A stretch of DNA of 64,000 nt, taken from positions 4,712,001 to 4,776,000 of the forward strand of contig NZ_AP022608.1 of the NCBI RefSeq assembly GCF_010728925.1, written 5' to 3'. The translations under genes were made by a program, and so were the position numbers. This DNA comes from Mycolicibacterium gadium. Lineage in GTDB: Bacteria; Actinomycetota; Actinomycetes; Mycobacteriales; Mycobacteriaceae. The notes under the pieces were generated by a model. It did no database searches and had not been told where the DNA came from. It worked only from the letters and a program-made list of their open reading frames with translations. This document shows, piece by piece, positions 19,678-27,691 of this stretch. Within the stretch, counting starts at the first letter, position 1. Every line of letters begins with the position of its first letter.

Positions 19678-20265
19678 ATGCTCGACGTCGAGGTGATCGC
19701 CGACCCCGCCGCGGCGGTCAGCGCACTCGATCCGATCAGGGGCCGACTGCTCGCCGCCCTGACCGAACCGGCATCGGCGGCCACGCTCGCGTCGCGCATG
19801 GGCATGGCGCGGCAGAAGGTCAACTACCACCTGCGCGCCCTCGAAGACCACCACCTGGTCACCGAAGCGGGCGAACGACAGTGGGGCGGGCTCAGAGAAC
19901 GTCTGCTCGTCGCGACGGCGGCCTCCTACGTGGTGTCGCCCGGCGCGCTCGGGCCGGTCGCCTCCGATCCGGGCCGGTCGGACGACCGGCTGTCGGCGAG
20001 CTACCTGATCGCGCTGTCGGCGCGTGTCGTGCGCGAGGTCGGCGATCTCTGGCGTACGGCGCGCACCAGCAACAAGCGTCTCCCGACGCTATCGATCGAC
20101 GCAGTGATCCGGTTCCGCTCTCCCGCCGACCGGACCGCCTTCACCAAAGATCTGTCCGACGCGGTGACGGCGCTGGCGGCCCGCTATCACGACGAATCAG
20201 ATTCCGACGGACGCAGCTACCGGCTGGTGGTCGCGGCCTATCCGAAGCCGAAGGAGGATGCGTAA
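19678..20265 (+). CDS. ArsR-like winged-helix regulator
   Basis: A 195-residue transcription regulator with an N-terminal winged-helix domain of the ArsR type (about residues 12-75): DPIRGRLLAAL, then ATLASRMGMARQKVNYHLRAL as the helix-turn-helix, and a wing. No metal-binding ELCVCDL-like cysteines are present, so it is not a metal sensor. The rest is probably a dimerisation or ligand domain. It overlaps the SRPBCC gene by one base (TAATG), a common pairing in Actinobacteria where the SRPBCC protein may bind the ligand. The palindrome immediately upstream suggests autoregulation. The start was chosen at ATG 19678; the open frame further upstream is inside the divergent gene. Confidence 0.85.
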   Translation: MLDVEVIADPAAAVSALDPIRGRLLAALTEPASAATLASRMGMARQKVNYHLRALEDHHLVTEAGERQWGGLRERLLVATAASYVVSPGALGPVASDPGRSDDRLSASYLIALSARVVREVGDLWRTARTSNKRLPTLSIDAVIRFRSPADRTAFTKDLSDAVTALAARYHDESDSDGRSYRLVVAAYPKPKEDA

Positions 20266-21092
20266 TGCCTTTGAAGAGAGACGATTCCGGACGCCGATGG
20301 GTCGAGATGGAGTTCCTCGTACCCGGCACGCCCGAACAGGTGTGGCAGGCCATCGCAACCGGACCCGGCATGAGTGCGTGGTTCACGACGACACAGATCG
20401 AGGAGCGTGTCGGCGGCGCCATCAGCTTCGATTTCGGCGACGAGAACTGCGGCGCGGACGTCTCGTCGGGCAAGGTCACGACCTGGGATCCCCCGGTGCG
20501 CCTCGAATACGAGGAATACGGATGGAACGGCGACGCCCCGCCGGTTGCGACCGAGGTGACCGTCACCGCTCGGTCCGGCGACCAGTGCGTCGTCCGCATG
20601 GTGCACACCATGGTCACCGACAGGGACGACTGGGACGATGACATCGAGAGCTTCGAAACCGGATGGCCCGGCTTCTTCGAGATCCTCAAGATCTATCTCG
20701 CGAACTTCGCTGGAGCGCAGGCTGCGACCATTCGGGCATCGGCCACACACCACGGCGGCGAAAGGCAGGCGTGGTCGAAGATGACCACCGCGCTGAACCT
20801 CGGGGCCGCAGATGTCGGCGATCGTGTCGAAATATCCGGTGACGCACCCCGGTTGGCGGGCCGTATCGAGCGCATCCACCAGGACGGGAACTCGCGTGAG
20901 GTGATGATGCGGATCGACCAACCGTCGCAGGGGATCGCGGTTGTCGGCGCATGCACGGTCGGGGACGAGGGCCGCGCCATGGCCAGCATCTATCTGTACG
21001 GACCCGACGCCACGGACGTGGCGGCAGCCGAACAGCCGAAATGGACAGCTTGGCTGCGTGGCCTCCTCCAAGGTGACCCCGTGAGCACCTAG
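20265..21092 (+). CDS. SRPBCC (AHSA1-type) domain protein
   Basis: A 275-residue protein with an N-terminal START/Bet v1-like AHSA1 domain (about residues 10-150: VEMEFLVPGTPEQVWQAI, then GMSAWFTTT, and a C-terminal WPGFFEILKIYL helix). A second, shorter alpha/beta region follows (about 170-265). SRPBCC domains form a hydrophobic pocket for lipids, polyketides or aromatic compounds. The gene is translationally coupled to the ArsR regulator, with the ribosome site AAGGAGG (20251-20257) inside the regulator gene, and it may serve as its ligand-binding partner. The specific ligand is unknown. Confidence 0.85.
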   Translation: MPLKRDDSGRRWVEMEFLVPGTPEQVWQAIATGPGMSAWFTTTQIEERVGGAISFDFGDENCGADVSSGKVTTWDPPVRLEYEEYGWNGDAPPVATEVTVTARSGDQCVVRMVHTMVTDRDDWDDDIESFETGWPGFFEILKIYLANFAGAQAATIRASATHHGGERQAWSKMTTALNLGAADVGDRVEISGDAPRLAGRIERIHQDGNSREVMMRIDQPSQGIAVVGACTVGDEGRAMASIYLYGPDATDVAAAEQPKWTAWLRGLLQGDPVST

Positions 21093-21101
21093 CATGAGCG
21101 G

Positions 21102-21746
21102 GTGCGTCGACTGCTGATACTGCTCTGCGTGGCATTGCTGCCACTCGCCGGCGCAACCAGCCAGGCTCAGGCCGCACCGTGGTTCGCGCACTACGTCGGC
21201 GACGCCACCCAGGTGATTTCCGTTGTCGGAGTGGGCGGTTCGTCAGCCAAAATGGACGTCTACCAGCGGACGGCGGCAGGCTGGCAGCCCGTCGCCGCCG
21301 GTATCCCGGCGTTCGTCGGAAGCAGGGGTATGGCGCCGACGACTCGCGAGGGCGAGATGAAGACGCCGATGGGTTTCTTCACCCTCGACTACGCGTTCGG
21401 GACCGCGCCCAACCCCGGCGGCGGCCTGCAATACGTCCAGGTCGGCCCGAATCACTGGTGGGACGGCGATGTGAACAGCCCGACTTACAACACCATGCAG
21501 ATGTGTGAGAAGGCTCAGTGCCCGTTCAGCACGGATCCCCCGACGGAAAACCTCGAGATCCCGCAGTACGTCCACGCCGTGGTGATGGGCGTCAACGACG
21601 AACGTGTCCCCGGCAACGGCAGCGCTTTCTTCCTTCACGCCACCGACGGGGGCCCGACCGCGGGTTGCATCGCAATCGACGACGCCAAACTGGTGGAAAT
21701 CATGCGGTGGCTCAAGCCGGGTGCGCTGATCGCCATCTCGCAGTGA
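21102..21746 (+). CDS. Exported L,D-transpeptidase-like (YkuD) protein, Rv0309-like
   Basis: A 214-residue secreted protein: signal peptide of about 25 residues (cleavage near QAQA-AP) followed by a YkuD-type catalytic domain. The predicted nucleophile is Cys189 in TAGCIAI, with His179 in FFLHAT upstream. The canonical HG before the Cys is replaced, as in the Rv0309 subgroup. L,D-transpeptidases make 3-3 cross-links in peptidoglycan or attach proteins to it; this branch may instead be a carboxypeptidase or have another specificity. The GTG start lies 9 bp after the SRPBCC stop, so it may be co-transcribed with the regulator pair. Confidence 0.85.
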   Translation: MRRLLILLCVALLPLAGATSQAQAAPWFAHYVGDATQVISVVGVGGSSAKMDVYQRTAAGWQPVAAGIPAFVGSRGMAPTTREGEMKTPMGFFTLDYAFGTAPNPGGGLQYVQVGPNHWWDGDVNSPTYNTMQMCEKAQCPFSTDPPTENLEIPQYVHAVVMGVNDERVPGNGSAFFLHATDGGPTAGCIAIDDAKLVEIMRWLKPGALIAISQ

Positions 21747-21749
21747 CGC

Positions 21750-22217
21750 TCAAAGGTTGATTGCCCGACCGGCTTTCACCTTGAAGTTGAGATTCTCCGT
21801 CGACATCGAGGCATCGTAGGTCCGGTCGTATCCGGTCTCGCTGATACGCCAGCCGTCGCCGGTTCGCCGGTACTTGTCGTGATAGAACCCCGCGCCGATC
21901 AACATGAAATTGAAATCCGGTGCGATCACTCGGTCCTGCAGGTACCACGTGGCCGTCGCCTCGTCGCCGTCCACGACGATCTCCGGATGGTTGACGCGGT
22001 GCTCGGTGATGATCTCGGGCCCGAGAGAGTTGCGCATGAACGTGACCAACTCGTCGCGATTGGTGAAGTGGTGCTCCTCGCCGATCGATTCGCCGTACCG
22101 GCCGATCACGTCCTCGGTGAGCATATCGGCGAACTCGTCCCAGTGCTTGGTGTCGAGCGCGCGAAGGTACCGGTATTTGACTTGCTTGATGTCGTCGATG
22201 TCACCCATGGCCGACAT
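21750..22217 (-). CDS. SnoaL/NTF2-like protein (Rv0310c-like)
   Basis: A 155-residue protein of the SnoaL/NTF2 cone fold, a family of small ligand-binding or isomerase/dehydratase-like proteins. Typical features are the N-terminal helix DIKQVKYRYLRALDTKHWDEF followed by the MLTEDV strand, and a central HRVNHPEIVV-type strand with aromatic residues. The start was placed at ATG 22217; ATG 22208 or an earlier in-frame codon at 22247 are alternatives, and no clear ribosome site decides. It is convergent with the L,D-transpeptidase gene (3 bp between stops). No reaction can be assigned from sequence. Confidence 0.82.
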   Translation of the reverse strand: MSAMGDIDDIKQVKYRYLRALDTKHWDEFADMLTEDVIGRYGESIGEEHHFTNRDELVTFMRNSLGPEIITEHRVNHPEIVVDGDEATATWYLQDRVIAPDFNFMLIGAGFYHDKYRRTGDGWRISETGYDRTYDASMSTENLNFKVKAGRAINL

Positions 22218-22325
22218 TGCAGCACACCGGCCAACACTGCGCACCAAAACCGTGTCGGTGGAACGCCGTTGGTACGGAGTGTCTAACGGATATCAGCAGG
22301 TGGGGACGCTAGGGTGTGGTCCGTT

Positions 22326-24056
22326 ATGAGCGACCCGTTGGGGTTGTCGATCGGGACGACGAACTTGGTCGCAGTGCGCGTCGGCAATCAACCTGTGACA
22401 CACCGTGCCGCGGTGACCCTCGGCGACGGCTCCGTGCTGGACGGATTCGTCGAGCGGGTAGGCGACCCGGTCCCGTTGGTCGCCCAGGACGGTTCGACGC
22501 ATCGGGCCGAACAGCTCTTGGTTCAGGCGCTGGGCAATATGGTCCGCGCGACCGGCGGGCAACCGTCGTCCGACGTGGCGGTCGCCGTACCTGCCCACTG
22601 GGGGATGGCCACGCTGCGCAGTCTGCGCAACGCGCTGCGCGCCGATCCGAACCTGTCACCGAACGGCATGCCCGCGCGGCTGGTGTCCGATGCGATCACG
22701 GCCCTGACGGCGCTGCAGACCAATCCGGGACTGCCGGCGCAGGGCATCATTGCGCTGCTCGACTTCGGGGGCAGCGGAACGAGCATCACGTTGGCGGACG
22801 CGGCCGCATCATTCGAGCCAATCGACGAGACCACCAGGTACACCGATTTCGCAGGTGACCAGATCGATCAGGTTCTGCTGAGCCACATCGTCAACGGCAT
22901 TGCGGGCAACGGCGGTATCGATCCGGCCGCCACGGCCGCGGTGGGCTCGCTGAGTCGGCTGCGGGAGGAATGCCGCAGCGCCAAGGAACGGCTGTCGACG
23001 GATGCAACGACGGAGATCGTCGCCGAACTTCCCAATTATCGGTCGACAATCGCATTGACCCGCAATGAGTTGGAGTCGCTGATCGCGGCCCCGCTCGACA
23101 GCATGCTCGCTGAGCTGGAAAATACGTTGGAACGCAACGGCATTGGCTGGCCCAGCATCGCCGCCGTCGTCACGGTGGGTGGCGGTGCGAGCATTCCTCT
23201 TATTGCACAACGCCTTTCGCAGCTCACAGACACCCAATTGATCACGACACGGCAGCCGGCTCTCGACGCGGCGGTGGGAGCGGCCCTGTTCGCGGCCTAT
23301 GGCTCCGCAGCCGGGGCCCAGACCGGTATGGCCCCGGTGATCGCAGACGCACCAACGGGTTTGGCGCCCGCCGCGTCCAGCATCGACGCGCCCGCAACGG
23401 AAACCGCGAATGCGTTGGCGTGGTCGCAGGATGACGACATCGGCGACGAGCCCGTCCCGTACACCGGCGAAAACCGCTACGAGAGCCCGTACGAGGCGGA
23501 CGCCCTCTCGATGCGCCAACCCGTGCAGTACGTGCCATCGACCGGCCCGATCGACAAACCGCGCACGTGGCAGCGGTTGCCGCAGTTGGTGATCGGACTG
23601 GCAGCCGCGGTGGCGTTGATCGCCGTCGGTGGCGTGGCGATCGCGTTGACGAGCGTGACCGACAGCAGCAGCAAGACCGATCCGCCCAGCACCGCCAGCC
23701 CGCCGAAACCTACGAACGCCGAACCGCCGCCGCCGGCGACCGCCGAGCAACCGGCCAGCTTAGCGCCGCCGCCACCGGAAACCGTCACCGTCGCTCCCGA
23801 GTCTCCGCCGCCCACGCAGGAGACGGTCACGACGTACGTGACCACCACACCGCCGCCGACGACAACGCCGCCCACGACCACGACGACAACCACCACGACG
23901 ACAACCACGACGACCACCACGACGACGTCGCCGACGACTACGACGACCACCACCACGACACCCGCGATGACGACAACCCACATAACGGTGCCGTTCGTAC
24001 CGGTGCCGATTCCAATTCAGGTGCCGAACAACCCGTTTCAGCCGCCCGCACCCTAG
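22326..24056 (+). CDS. Membrane-anchored Hsp70-like protein, Pro/Thr-rich tail (Rv0312-like)
   Basis: A 576-residue protein. Residues 1-330 form an Hsp70/actin-fold ATPase: phosphate-1 loop LGLSIGTTN (5-13), phosphate-2 loop LLDFGGSGTS (144-153) and adenosine loop VGGGASIPLI (284-293). There is no Hsp70 peptide-binding domain. Instead, an acidic linker leads to one transmembrane helix (about 419-441) and a 135-residue Pro/Thr-rich tail with long Thr runs, predicted outside the membrane. M. tuberculosis Rv0312 has the same position and character. A close paralogue lies at 58364-60175. The gene ends 3 bp from the convergent DUF7159-like gene. A role as an ATP-controlled signal or assembly factor of the envelope is inference. 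Confidence 0.88.
   Translation: MSDPLGLSIGTTNLVAVRVGNQPVTHRAAVTLGDGSVLDGFVERVGDPVPLVAQDGSTHRAEQLLVQALGNMVRATGGQPSSDVAVAVPAHWGMATLRSLRNALRADPNLSPNGMPARLVSDAITALTALQTNPGLPAQGIIALLDFGGSGTSITLADAAASFEPIDETTRYTDFAGDQIDQVLLSHIVNGIAGNGGIDPAATAAVGSLSRLREECRSAKERLSTDATTEIVAELPNYRSTIALTRNELESLIAAPLDSMLAELENTLERNGIGWPSIAAVVTVGGGASIPLIAQRLSQLTDTQLITTRQPALDAAVGAALFAAYGSAAGAQTGMAPVIADAPTGLAPAASSIDAPATETANALAWSQDDDIGDEPVPYTGENRYESPYEADALSMRQPVQYVPSTGPIDKPRTWQRLPQLVIGLAAAVALIAVGGVAIALTSVTDSSSKTDPPSTASPPKPTNAEPPPPATAEQPASLAPPPPETVTVAPESPPPTQETVTTYVTTTPPPTTTPPTTTTTTTTTTTTTTTTTTSPTTTTTTTTTPAMTTTHITVPFVPVPIPIQVPNNPFQPPAP
23848..23980 (+). repeat. Poly-threonine triplet repeat tract
   Basis: Imperfect ACN triplets (ACG/ACC/ACA) encode long Thr runs with a few Pro and Ser in the C-terminal tail of the Hsp70-like protein. 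Synonymous variation between triplets shows selection for threonine rather than a pure slippage microsatellite. The tail is probably extracytoplasmic and might be O-mannosylated, which is inference. Confidence 0.7.
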
Positions 24057-24059
24057 GAG

Positions 24060-25181
24060 TCAGCGCGTCGGATACTGGTACTGCGGTTCGTGGAACCGGT
24101 TGATGATCGGAATGCGCTCGATGATCCGATCCCGCAGCCGCGGCTGCGGAGCCACGGGCGGTACATACACCGGCGGCGGCGCATAGGTCGGTATGGGTGC
24201 CTGTGCCGGCGGGGGCACGTATGCGGGCGCGGCCGGCGGCACGAATTCCGGAACCGGCGGGGCGGCCACCACGATGGTCTGTGCCACCACGGGGCGGGCC
24301 GCTTGTAGAGATGCGGTGAGCTTGGAGACTTTGTTCGCGGGTTGGGTACCCGGTGGCGGCGGCACCTCGGCCGTGGGCTCGGGGTTGGCGGCGGCCGACT
24401 GTTCGGGTGCCGACGGTGTGAGGCTCAGCCCGAGCGCGACGGACAGCGATACGACGAACGTGACGGCGGCCGCGACGAGTACCGCGGTCAAGGCGCGGAC
24501 CCGCGGCGGCGCGTGCGATCCGACCATCTCCAGGCCGTTCACGGCGCGCGCGGATGCCAGCGCGGCACCTCGAGCGAGCGCGAGATCGGCCTCGGTTGCC
24601 GAGAAGACCGGTGCGTCGGTGACGTCCTCGAGCGTCGACTTGATGAGGTCGAGGTCGTCGGCCGAGCCCACTACGAAAATCGCATCGGGATGCCAGTCGT
24701 CGAGCTCCAGCATCGTCATCACCGAACTCGGCAGCTCCACCACATCGGAACCGTCCGGCGGTCGGCCGAGACGGTCGACGGTCACGCCGTCGGCGTCGAC
24801 GATCGCGACGACCGCCGCATCGGGTTCGACGATGCAGACAGCGACGTCGTCGTACTCGGTGATGCCTGCGATACCGGCGGCCAGAACGTCGCCCGCCTCG
24901 AGTTCCGAAACCGCGATGACGTTCTCGCGGCCCCTGGCCCGCAGCGCTTCCAGCACCCCGGATGCCGCGTCCTCTGCTTCGTTGGTCCAGGTGAGGCCGA
25001 TGGCGTGCATCCGATTGTCGGCCTCATCGACCAGCAGCACATCCAGCAGATCATCCGGATCGACAGCGTCGTCCAGGTCGAACGCGCCGCGGCTGATCGT
25101 CGCGCCTTCGCCTGTCGTGCCCTCGGCGAGCACCCAGCGCACGGCCGCCGATGTCATCGAAACGCCGAGCACGAGGTCCAT
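24060..25181 (-). CDS. DUF7159-like membrane protein with degenerate actin-fold domain
   Basis: A 373-residue protein. The N-terminal 215 residues begin LGVSMTSAAVRWVLAE, similar to the first phosphate loop of actin-like ATPases, and include FVVGSADDLDLIKS and the ALARGAALASA helix, but the canonical second phosphate loop (DxG) is not evident. A single membrane helix (about 230-253) precedes a Pro/Ala/Tyr-rich tail of about 120 residues. ATG 25181 has GGGGG upstream and aligns with the start of the paralogue at 43041; an in-frame GTG 6 bp upstream is the alternative. It is convergent with the Hsp70-like gene. The family name is tentative; no function is known. Confidence 0.8.
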   Translation of the reverse strand: MDLVLGVSMTSAAVRWVLAEGTTGEGATISRGAFDLDDAVDPDDLLDVLLVDEADNRMHAIGLTWTNEAEDAASGVLEALRARGRENVIAVSELEAGDVLAAGIAGITEYDDVAVCIVEPDAAVVAIVDADGVTVDRLGRPPDGSDVVELPSSVMTMLELDDWHPDAIFVVGSADDLDLIKSTLEDVTDAPVFSATEADLALARGAALASARAVNGLEMVGSHAPPRVRALTAVLVAAAVTFVVSLSVALGLSLTPSAPEQSAAANPEPTAEVPPPPGTQPANKVSKLTASLQAARPVVAQTIVVAAPPVPEFVPPAAPAYVPPPAQAPIPTYAPPPVYVPPVAPQPRLRDRIIERIPIINRFHEPQYQYPTR

Positions 25182-25280
25182 GGCCACCCCCGATCTGGGC
25201 CCTCGATCTAGCTTGAACTCGATGTCGAGGGTACCGCTGCGCGGAAAATGTGGTGGTCGGACCGCCCAGGATCGACCGGA

Positions 25281-27503
25281 TCAGACCTGGATCTTCGTCA
25301 GGTCCGTCCGCATCAACCTCACCTGGTAGTCGTTGTAGGTCGACAGATTCCAGTAGAGGTAGTGCTCCTCGGATTCGGGCAGGTTCTCCGTGCCCGACCA
25401 TGGGTGGATGTACGGCGCATAGAGGCTCGGCACTCTTTGTGCCGTTACCAGGACAGTGGGCTCCGACCACGTGCCCTGCGGCGAGTCCGCAGTACGCATC
25501 ACGATGTTGTTGCTCGAATCGCCGTAAAGCATCACGTATTTGTCGAGGTAGGGGTTGTACTGCACCGACATCTCACTCGCGGTCGGGTACGTCGTCCTCT
25601 TGAAGAATCCGAAGAAGCTGGTCGTCTTGCCGGGCAGGATCGGCTTGGCGGCCGAGGGCTTGTTGGCGACCCACTTCGTCCCGTCCCAGTACTCGTACTT
25701 CGTCGTATCGGCGATCTGCGTCTCCTGGACGCGCGACAGGTAGATCGTGCCCCCGCGCCCGGACGGGGTTCCGTACGCGTAGACCCAGCCCTGCTCGGCC
25801 TCCGGCGAACCCTCGGGCGGCTTGACGAACGCCATCTGCTGGAAATTCTCGTTGCCGGAAACGTAGGGCACCGTCGCCCGGAACCAGGCCGCCGTGCGGA
25901 TGCTCGTCGGCGCGATTCGCCACGTCTGGCCGTTGTCGTCGGAGTACGCGATCCCCGAGTAGTTCGTCGTCCACCGGCCGGGGCTGTCCCACGACCGGAC
26001 GGACATGAAACTCATGTACTGGCGTGCGCCGTAGGCGTTGTCGTACGGAACCGACACCCCCGCGGTCGGGATGATCGTGACCTCGGGCCCTTTGGCATAC
26101 GGCGGATGCACCGGCTGGCCGGGGCTGGGCAGGATCGGGTCAGACCAGTTCGGATTCTCCATCGGTGAGCCGCTGAAGATGTCGTACGGCGTGCCATTGG
26201 GCACGTACAAACCGTTGTTCAGCACATCGTCCGCACTGCGGAACAGCGTGTTGAACCGCCACACACCGGTACGTACCGGGTTGGCACTGCTGAAGGTGTC
26301 GCCGAACGCGATGAGGATCTGGTGTTCGTCGACTGCGGTCGTCGGATCATCCTCGATTCCGTTGTCCCACATGATGCCGAGGTCGGTGCCGCCGATACCG
26401 AAGCGGTTGATGGTGTTGTTCAGGTTGCCCGCACCGGTCACGAACTCGATGAAATCCGTGTTGCCGCTCACGGCTACCGGTGTCCTGGTGGTCCCCGGGT
26501 AGGTCGGCGCCACAGCGGCCGTGGCCATCTCCGGCGCCGTCAACGTGGCAACCGATGACGTGCCAACGGTCTTGGTCTGGGCCGTGACCGGCTGGGTGAA
26601 CTCGCGACGCGACCCCAGAGCGAGCAGCGCCATCGCGAACGGAGACCACAGCGGAGTGCTGGGTGCACCGGATGCCAATGCCCCGATTCCGAGGCTGGAC
26701 AACAGGTTGACCACCACGCGTTGCAGTAGCGGCTGTTCAAAAGTGGCGGTGACCGGCGACGCCATCGTCACGGCGGCGAGATTCTCGGTGGGCTCGGCGT
26801 TCAGGGTGAACGAGGTGAAGACGGAGTTCTCGTCGACGGTGCTTCGTTCGACCGCGCCTTCGACAGTGTTCGATTCCCCGACGTTCAGAGCGGTCGTGTC
26901 GGTGACGTTGAGCGTGCGGGCCGTGAGGTTGGTCGCCGTCACCGCCGCGGTCTCATTGAAGCGCGCCTGCTGCTCTGCCGCGGAGCGGTTGCCGCCCGTG
27001 ACGGTCCGTTCGTTGTTCGTCGGCTGCGGCGTCGTCTCCTCGGCCGGGGGCGCGGGCTCCGGTTTGGGCGCGGCTTCCGGTCCGGGGACGATCGGCGGGT
27101 TCTCGTCGAGCTTGACGTCGTCGAGCTTGATGTCGTCGAGCTTGATGTCGTCGAGTTCGGTGTCGTCGAGTTCGGTGTCGTCGAGTTCGGTCTCGTCGGC
27201 GTTGGTGGCGACGCCGTTGACCGAAGTGGCCGGCGATGTTCCCAGCGAAGCTCCCGGTGTCACTCCTGGTGACGGCGCACCTGGAGTGGGCGAGTCAGGC
27301 GACGGCGAATTCGGCGAGATCCCCGTTGGACCGGAATTCACGCCCGTGGACGTCGATGACTCCGATGTCGACGAAGACTCCGATGTCGACGAACCCGACT
27401 CGTCATCGGCCCACGCCACCCCATGCCCCGTCGCGACGGCCGCTCCGACCCCCAGAGCTACAGCCAATCCGCCGACGCGGCCAATATGTGCAGATGCACC
27501 CAT
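25281..27503 (-). CDS. Exported protein with DUF4185-type domain and acidic repeats
   Basis: A 740-residue secreted protein. A signal peptide (about 33 residues, ending GVAWADD) is followed by a Ser/Thr/Pro-rich low-complexity stretch, six tandem five-residue repeats of the LDD(T/I/V)(E/K) type, another linker, and a C-terminal domain of about 380 residues (DFIEFVTGAGNLNNTINRFGIGGTDLG onward) typical of DUF4185 proteins. This domain has a probable beta-propeller fold related to glycoside hydrolases or sialidases, with a MWDNG-type and GDTFSS motif. ATG 27503 has GAGGGAAAAGTA immediately upstream; the open frame before it is discarded. No catalytic activity can be assigned. It lies upstream, on the same strand, of the DUF7159-like gene. 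Confidence 0.83.
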   Translation of the reverse strand: MGASAHIGRVGGLAVALGVGAAVATGHGVAWADDESGSSTSESSSTSESSTSTGVNSGPTGISPNSPSPDSPTPGAPSPGVTPGASLGTSPATSVNGVATNADETELDDTELDDTELDDIKLDDIKLDDVKLDENPPIVPGPEAAPKPEPAPPAEETTPQPTNNERTVTGGNRSAAEQQARFNETAAVTATNLTARTLNVTDTTALNVGESNTVEGAVERSTVDENSVFTSFTLNAEPTENLAAVTMASPVTATFEQPLLQRVVVNLLSSLGIGALASGAPSTPLWSPFAMALLALGSRREFTQPVTAQTKTVGTSSVATLTAPEMATAAVAPTYPGTTRTPVAVSGNTDFIEFVTGAGNLNNTINRFGIGGTDLGIMWDNGIEDDPTTAVDEHQILIAFGDTFSSANPVRTGVWRFNTLFRSADDVLNNGLYVPNGTPYDIFSGSPMENPNWSDPILPSPGQPVHPPYAKGPEVTIIPTAGVSVPYDNAYGARQYMSFMSVRSWDSPGRWTTNYSGIAYSDDNGQTWRIAPTSIRTAAWFRATVPYVSGNENFQQMAFVKPPEGSPEAEQGWVYAYGTPSGRGGTIYLSRVQETQIADTTKYEYWDGTKWVANKPSAAKPILPGKTTSFFGFFKRTTYPTASEMSVQYNPYLDKYVMLYGDSSNNIVMRTADSPQGTWSEPTVLVTAQRVPSLYAPYIHPWSGTENLPESEEHYLYWNLSTYNDYQVRLMRTDLTKIQV
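27103..27192 (-). repeat. Six tandem 15-bp repeats
   Basis: Six consecutive 15-bp units of the type tcgtcgagcttgatg / tcgtcgagttcggtg (plus-strand reading) encode the pentapeptide repeats LDDVK, LDDIK, LDDIK, LDDTE, LDDTE, LDDTE-like in the linker of the DUF4185 protein. The units fall into two sub-types of three copies each, suggesting two rounds of in-frame duplication. Copy number may vary between strains. Confidence 0.85.
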
Positions 27504-27691
27504 TACTTTTCCCTCGATTGATGCATCCCCGACTTGGGAGAAGAATGTCACATCTGTCCCACTAATTGACGCAGATTCACCCAATTTGCGTTGCTGGGTT
27601 CCGAACGATCCGCGAAATCCTCAAATATCCAGCACGCACTCGTGATTGCCGTCGGTCGATGGCGTTGCCAGATATTTGCGTCGGCAAATTT

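Noticed and set aside
23848..23980. Thr-encoding triplet tract as a CRISPR or simple microsatellite
   Set aside because: Units are 3 bp, in frame, synonymous-variable, and part of a coding region; no repeat-spacer structure.
27504..27691. Small open frame (27566-27793) in the gap between DUF4185 and amidohydrolase genes
   Set aside because: It runs into the amidohydrolase gene on the other strand and has no coding features; the gap is a relatively AT-rich promoter region.
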